NCBI GenBank assembly: GCA_002393735.1
Contig: DGTK01000007.1
Location: 124,001 to 188,000, forward strand
DNA from: Lachnospiraceae bacterium UBA4338
Lineage (GTDB): Bacteria; Bacillota; Clostridia; Lachnospirales; Lachnospiraceae
Direction: 5' to 3'
DNA: 64,000 nt
The notes below the pieces were generated by a model. It was given only the letters and a program-made list of their open reading frames with translations. It did not search any database and had not been told where the DNA came from. This document shows positions 61,807 to 64,000 of the stretch, one piece after another (within the stretch, counting starts at the first letter, position 1; each line of letters opens with the position of its first letter). Position numbers and translations under genes: made by a program.

Positions 61807-64000
61807 CTACTCAGCCCCTTTAAGTGCTTCAACCATATCTATTTTGTTAATCTTGGAAGTAACATATATATTAACTATTACCGACACTGCAAAAGTCCCC
61901 ACCACGGTTGCTATATAAACAAAAGGGGAAAGTTTAACCAGCACATCATCATCCGGATGGTAATAAGCGTCATTTATTACATCAAGCAGCACTCTTCCAA
62001 AGGGAACTCCTATTAAAGCCCCGAGAATTGTTATGGACAGATTCTGCTGCAATATGATAAGACGAATGGCAAGGGACTGAAAGCCCAGTACTTTCATTGT
62101 TGCTATTTCCTTAACCTTCTCTATGTAAGATAATTCTCCCAGATTATACAGAACAATTACTCCCATAACCACCGCAATGGTGCTTATAATGACAGCTATG
62201 GCATATCCCAGTTCATTACCGGCTTCCAGGGTTCTTTTCATCATAACCACATCATTAACCGCAGATATTTCCGGTCTTTTTTCAAGAGACTTGTCCACTG
62301 TTTTATTGGTATATAAAATATTCGGCCTGAAATCTCCACGCATGCTCTCCCAGGATTTTCTGCTTAATATCATTCCCTGGTCGGATGCCTGTATATTAAA
62401 TCCCATGATTCTGGCCCTATAAAGAGTTTTATCCCCCGGTATACGCCAGGAAATCATGTCTCCCACATCAACTTCCAGAACATCTCTCATATTGGATGTA
62501 AGAATCACTCCCGTATCCGGAAGGTCGAAGAATTCTTCATTCTCATTCTGGAAATGATACAGATTCCCCTCATCAAATATCTGCATCGTTCTCACATCCG
62601 TAACCGTGTCGGAATATATGGTTGCATTTTCCATCTGAACCATCTGCCCTTTGAACTGCCTTGAATAATCATATACCTGGCTGTATGAGGCATCCTCAAA
62701 TAATATTCTGTACCTTGCGCTGCATATGGTGCCGTACATCCAGTCCGACTGCTCCGCAAGACATTCGGCGAATCCGAAGGCGGTAAACAAAAGGGTTGAT
62801 GTGAATATAATACCAAGAATACTCATTACCGTTCTAAGTCTGTTTCTGTCCACATCACGTATATTCCACCTTGAACCGAACTTAAGCTGTTCCCAAACCG
62901 GTGTTCTCTCCAGTAATCCGGTCTGCCCTGTCTTAGGCACAGCAGGCTTAAGAATCTCGGCAGCATTCTCCGTCAGAGTCTTTTTCGTGCATATATATGT
63001 TGTAATTATGCTCATAAGTACTGCGGCAAGGGGCATGACAATGCTCTGATAAGAAGACCTTAGAGCCGCATAAGGATTCTGATAATAATAATCATTGATA
63101 CTTTTTAAGTAAAGCCCCAGAGTATACCTGCCGATAACAATACCCAGCACAGCCGCTATCAAGGTGACTATTGCTGAATAAGACAGATAATGAATTATAA
63201 TTTTTTTATCGGAGAATCCCAGTGCTTTCATGGTTCCGATTTGGGTTCTCTGCTTACTGATAAGCCTGGTCATGGTAGTCAGAATGCCCAGGAGAGCCAC
63301 GGATATAAAAAGCACCGCGAACAAAGATGAAACTGAATCAAAGGACTCTGTACTGGAGAAAAAGAAGCCGTAAACATCATCCTCGGTTTTTGTTTTTACA
63401 ATAATCTCATCATTATCGAGAGTATCCGTAATCTTATCCTTCATCTCTTTCATTATAAGGATATCTTCGTCTGTCAGAGACATCAGCTGACCGTCCACAT
63501 CATTTAAATCAACGGTAAGCTGGTCATAGTATGTTTCCTCAAAAGGAGCGGAGGAAATATCCATAACCCCAAAAGCATGGGTTCCGTATATAGGTTCCGG
63601 ATAGGTATCGCTGGGCACATAATAAAGATATTCAGGATAGTATACAAGACCTTTTACCACTTCTTTCTGGGTTTGATTGCCGATTTTAAGTGATATGACA
63701 TCCCCCACTCTTACCCCCTGGGCTTTGGCGAATTCATCTTCAAGCCATATCCCCGAGGCTCCGGGAACATATTCCTCACCATCCACTACCATCATTCTTG
63801 AAACCTTCGTGCTTGAAACATAATTCATCACAAGAAGATATTCTTTATCCAGAACCACCTTGCCATAGGCATGCATAATGCCGTCCACGGCCTTGATTTC
63901 ATCCATCATTTCAAGTTTTGAAATATTCCCGGGGCTGAACACGGTTCCCCGAACATCCAGATCCTTATATCCGTAATCTTCAAGATACTCGGTACCTGTC
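61807..64000 (-). CDS. FtsX/MacB-type ABC transporter permease, 5' part outside window
   Basis: The frame is open from 61807 through the right edge (about 730 residues visible; in-frame TGTEYLEDYGYKD lies upstream of the GTG at 63942). It has two FtsX domains, each with a membrane-helix set: one around 63000-63350 (MTRLISKQRTQIGTMKALGF, then a second helix pair) and one at the C-terminal end (YIEKVKEIATMKVLGFQ). An outside MacB_PCD-like domain lies between them. This is the long-permease layout of lipoprotein or antimicrobial-peptide type ABC exporters; the ATPase is not in view. A short hairpin (61750-61770) lies between it and the convergent gene. Confidence 0.87.
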   Translation of the reverse strand, partial: TGTEYLEDYGYKDLDVRGTVFSPGNISKLEMMDEIKAVDGIMHAYGKVVLDKEYLLVMNYVSSTKVSRMMVVDGEEYVPGASGIWLEDEFAKAQGVRVGDVISLKIGNQTQKEVVKGLVYYPEYLYYVPSDTYPEPIYGTHAFGVMDISSAPFEETYYDQLTVDLNDVDGQLMSLTDEDILIMKEMKDKITDTLDNDEIIVKTKTEDDVYGFFFSSTESFDSVSSLFAVLFISVALLGILTTMTRLISKQRTQIGTMKALGFSDKKIIIHYLSYSAIVTLIAAVLGIVIGRYTLGLYLKSINDYYYQNPYAALRSSYQSIVMPLAAVLMSIITTYICTKKTLTENAAEILKPAVPKTGQTGLLERTPVWEQLKFGSRWNIRDVDRNRLRTVMSILGIIFTSTLLFTAFGFAECLAEQSDWMYGTICSARYRILFEDASYSQVYDYSRQFKGQMVQMENATIYSDTVTDVRTMQIFDEGNLYHFQNENEEFFDLPDTGVILTSNMRDVLEVDVGDMISWRIPGDKTLYRARIMGFNIQASDQGMILSRKSWESMRGDFRPNILYTNKTVDKSLEKRPEISAVNDVVMMKRTLEAGNELGYAIAVIISTIAVVMGVIVLYNLGELSYIEKVKEIATMKVLGFQSLAIRLIILQQNLSITILGALIGVPFGRVLLDVINDAYYHPDDDVLVKLSPFVYIATVVGTFAVSVIVNIYVTSKINKIDMVEALKGAE

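Overview
The window looks like a chromosomal segment of an anaerobic Firmicute, most likely family Lachnospiraceae (Roseburia/Butyrivibrio/Lachnospira-like). The evidence is AT-rich coding DNA, strong GGAGG ribosome sites, the clostridial order dgt-dnaG-rpoD-trmK, oxygen-sensitive enzymes (a glycyl radical enzyme and indolepyruvate:ferredoxin oxidoreductase), and protein types common in that family. Nearly all genes are on the minus strand. The plus-strand genes are yerC-like, csp, a diguanylate cyclase and a Ser/His-rich membrane protein.

Layout. 1-14480: a surface-glycan locus read right to left. It has an FAD oxidoreductase with a huge C-terminal tail, an HMGL-type aldolase, an acetolactate-synthase-like ThDP enzyme, an NAD-dependent epimerase/dehydratase, three family-2 glycosyltransferases, and at the left edge a truncated (by the window) glycyl radical enzyme whose reading frame is open through base 1. 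A small P-loop protein + DUF4869-like protein module interrupts this operon and is duplicated; one copy has partly decayed. 14500-24200: housekeeping and small-molecule genes (yerC-like regulator, degenerate M23 protein, aroQ, a PfoR-like EIIC membrane protein, csp, a eukaryote-type hisA, dapB, dapA, a GGDEF protein, a purine permease, a YunG-like protein).

24200-43270: a type IV pilus locus in three apparent transcription units: a giant prepilin-like protein (about 3226 aa) plus three minor pseudopilins; the major pilin with its own promoter and terminator; and the assembly genes (small membrane protein, a prepilin-peptidase-like protein lacking the protease half, PilC, a PilM-PilN fusion, a PilO-like protein and PilB). 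No PilT is present. 43480-60230: rlmD, pcrA, an aromatic 2-oxoacid module (ACT protein, PaaK, IorB, IorA), rnpB, a TGS/uridine-kinase protein, trmK, rpoD with a histone-H1-like N-terminus, dnaG, dgt and a transposase remnant. 60590-64000: the Ser/His-rich protein and the 3' part of an FtsX-type ABC permease.

Two nucleotide-level features cut across this layout. The sequence GTTnACATAA occurs 24 times on both strands, where about one is expected, in coding DNA, at stop codons, in intergenic DNA and in rnpB. Separately, several GC-rich intergenic islands and a 26-bp repeat (five copies before hisA, two next to rnpB) stand out from the AT-rich background. The most promising undescribed items are the glycyl radical enzyme inside a glycan operon, the split P-loop/LSGG module, the giant prepilin, and the dispersed 10-mer.
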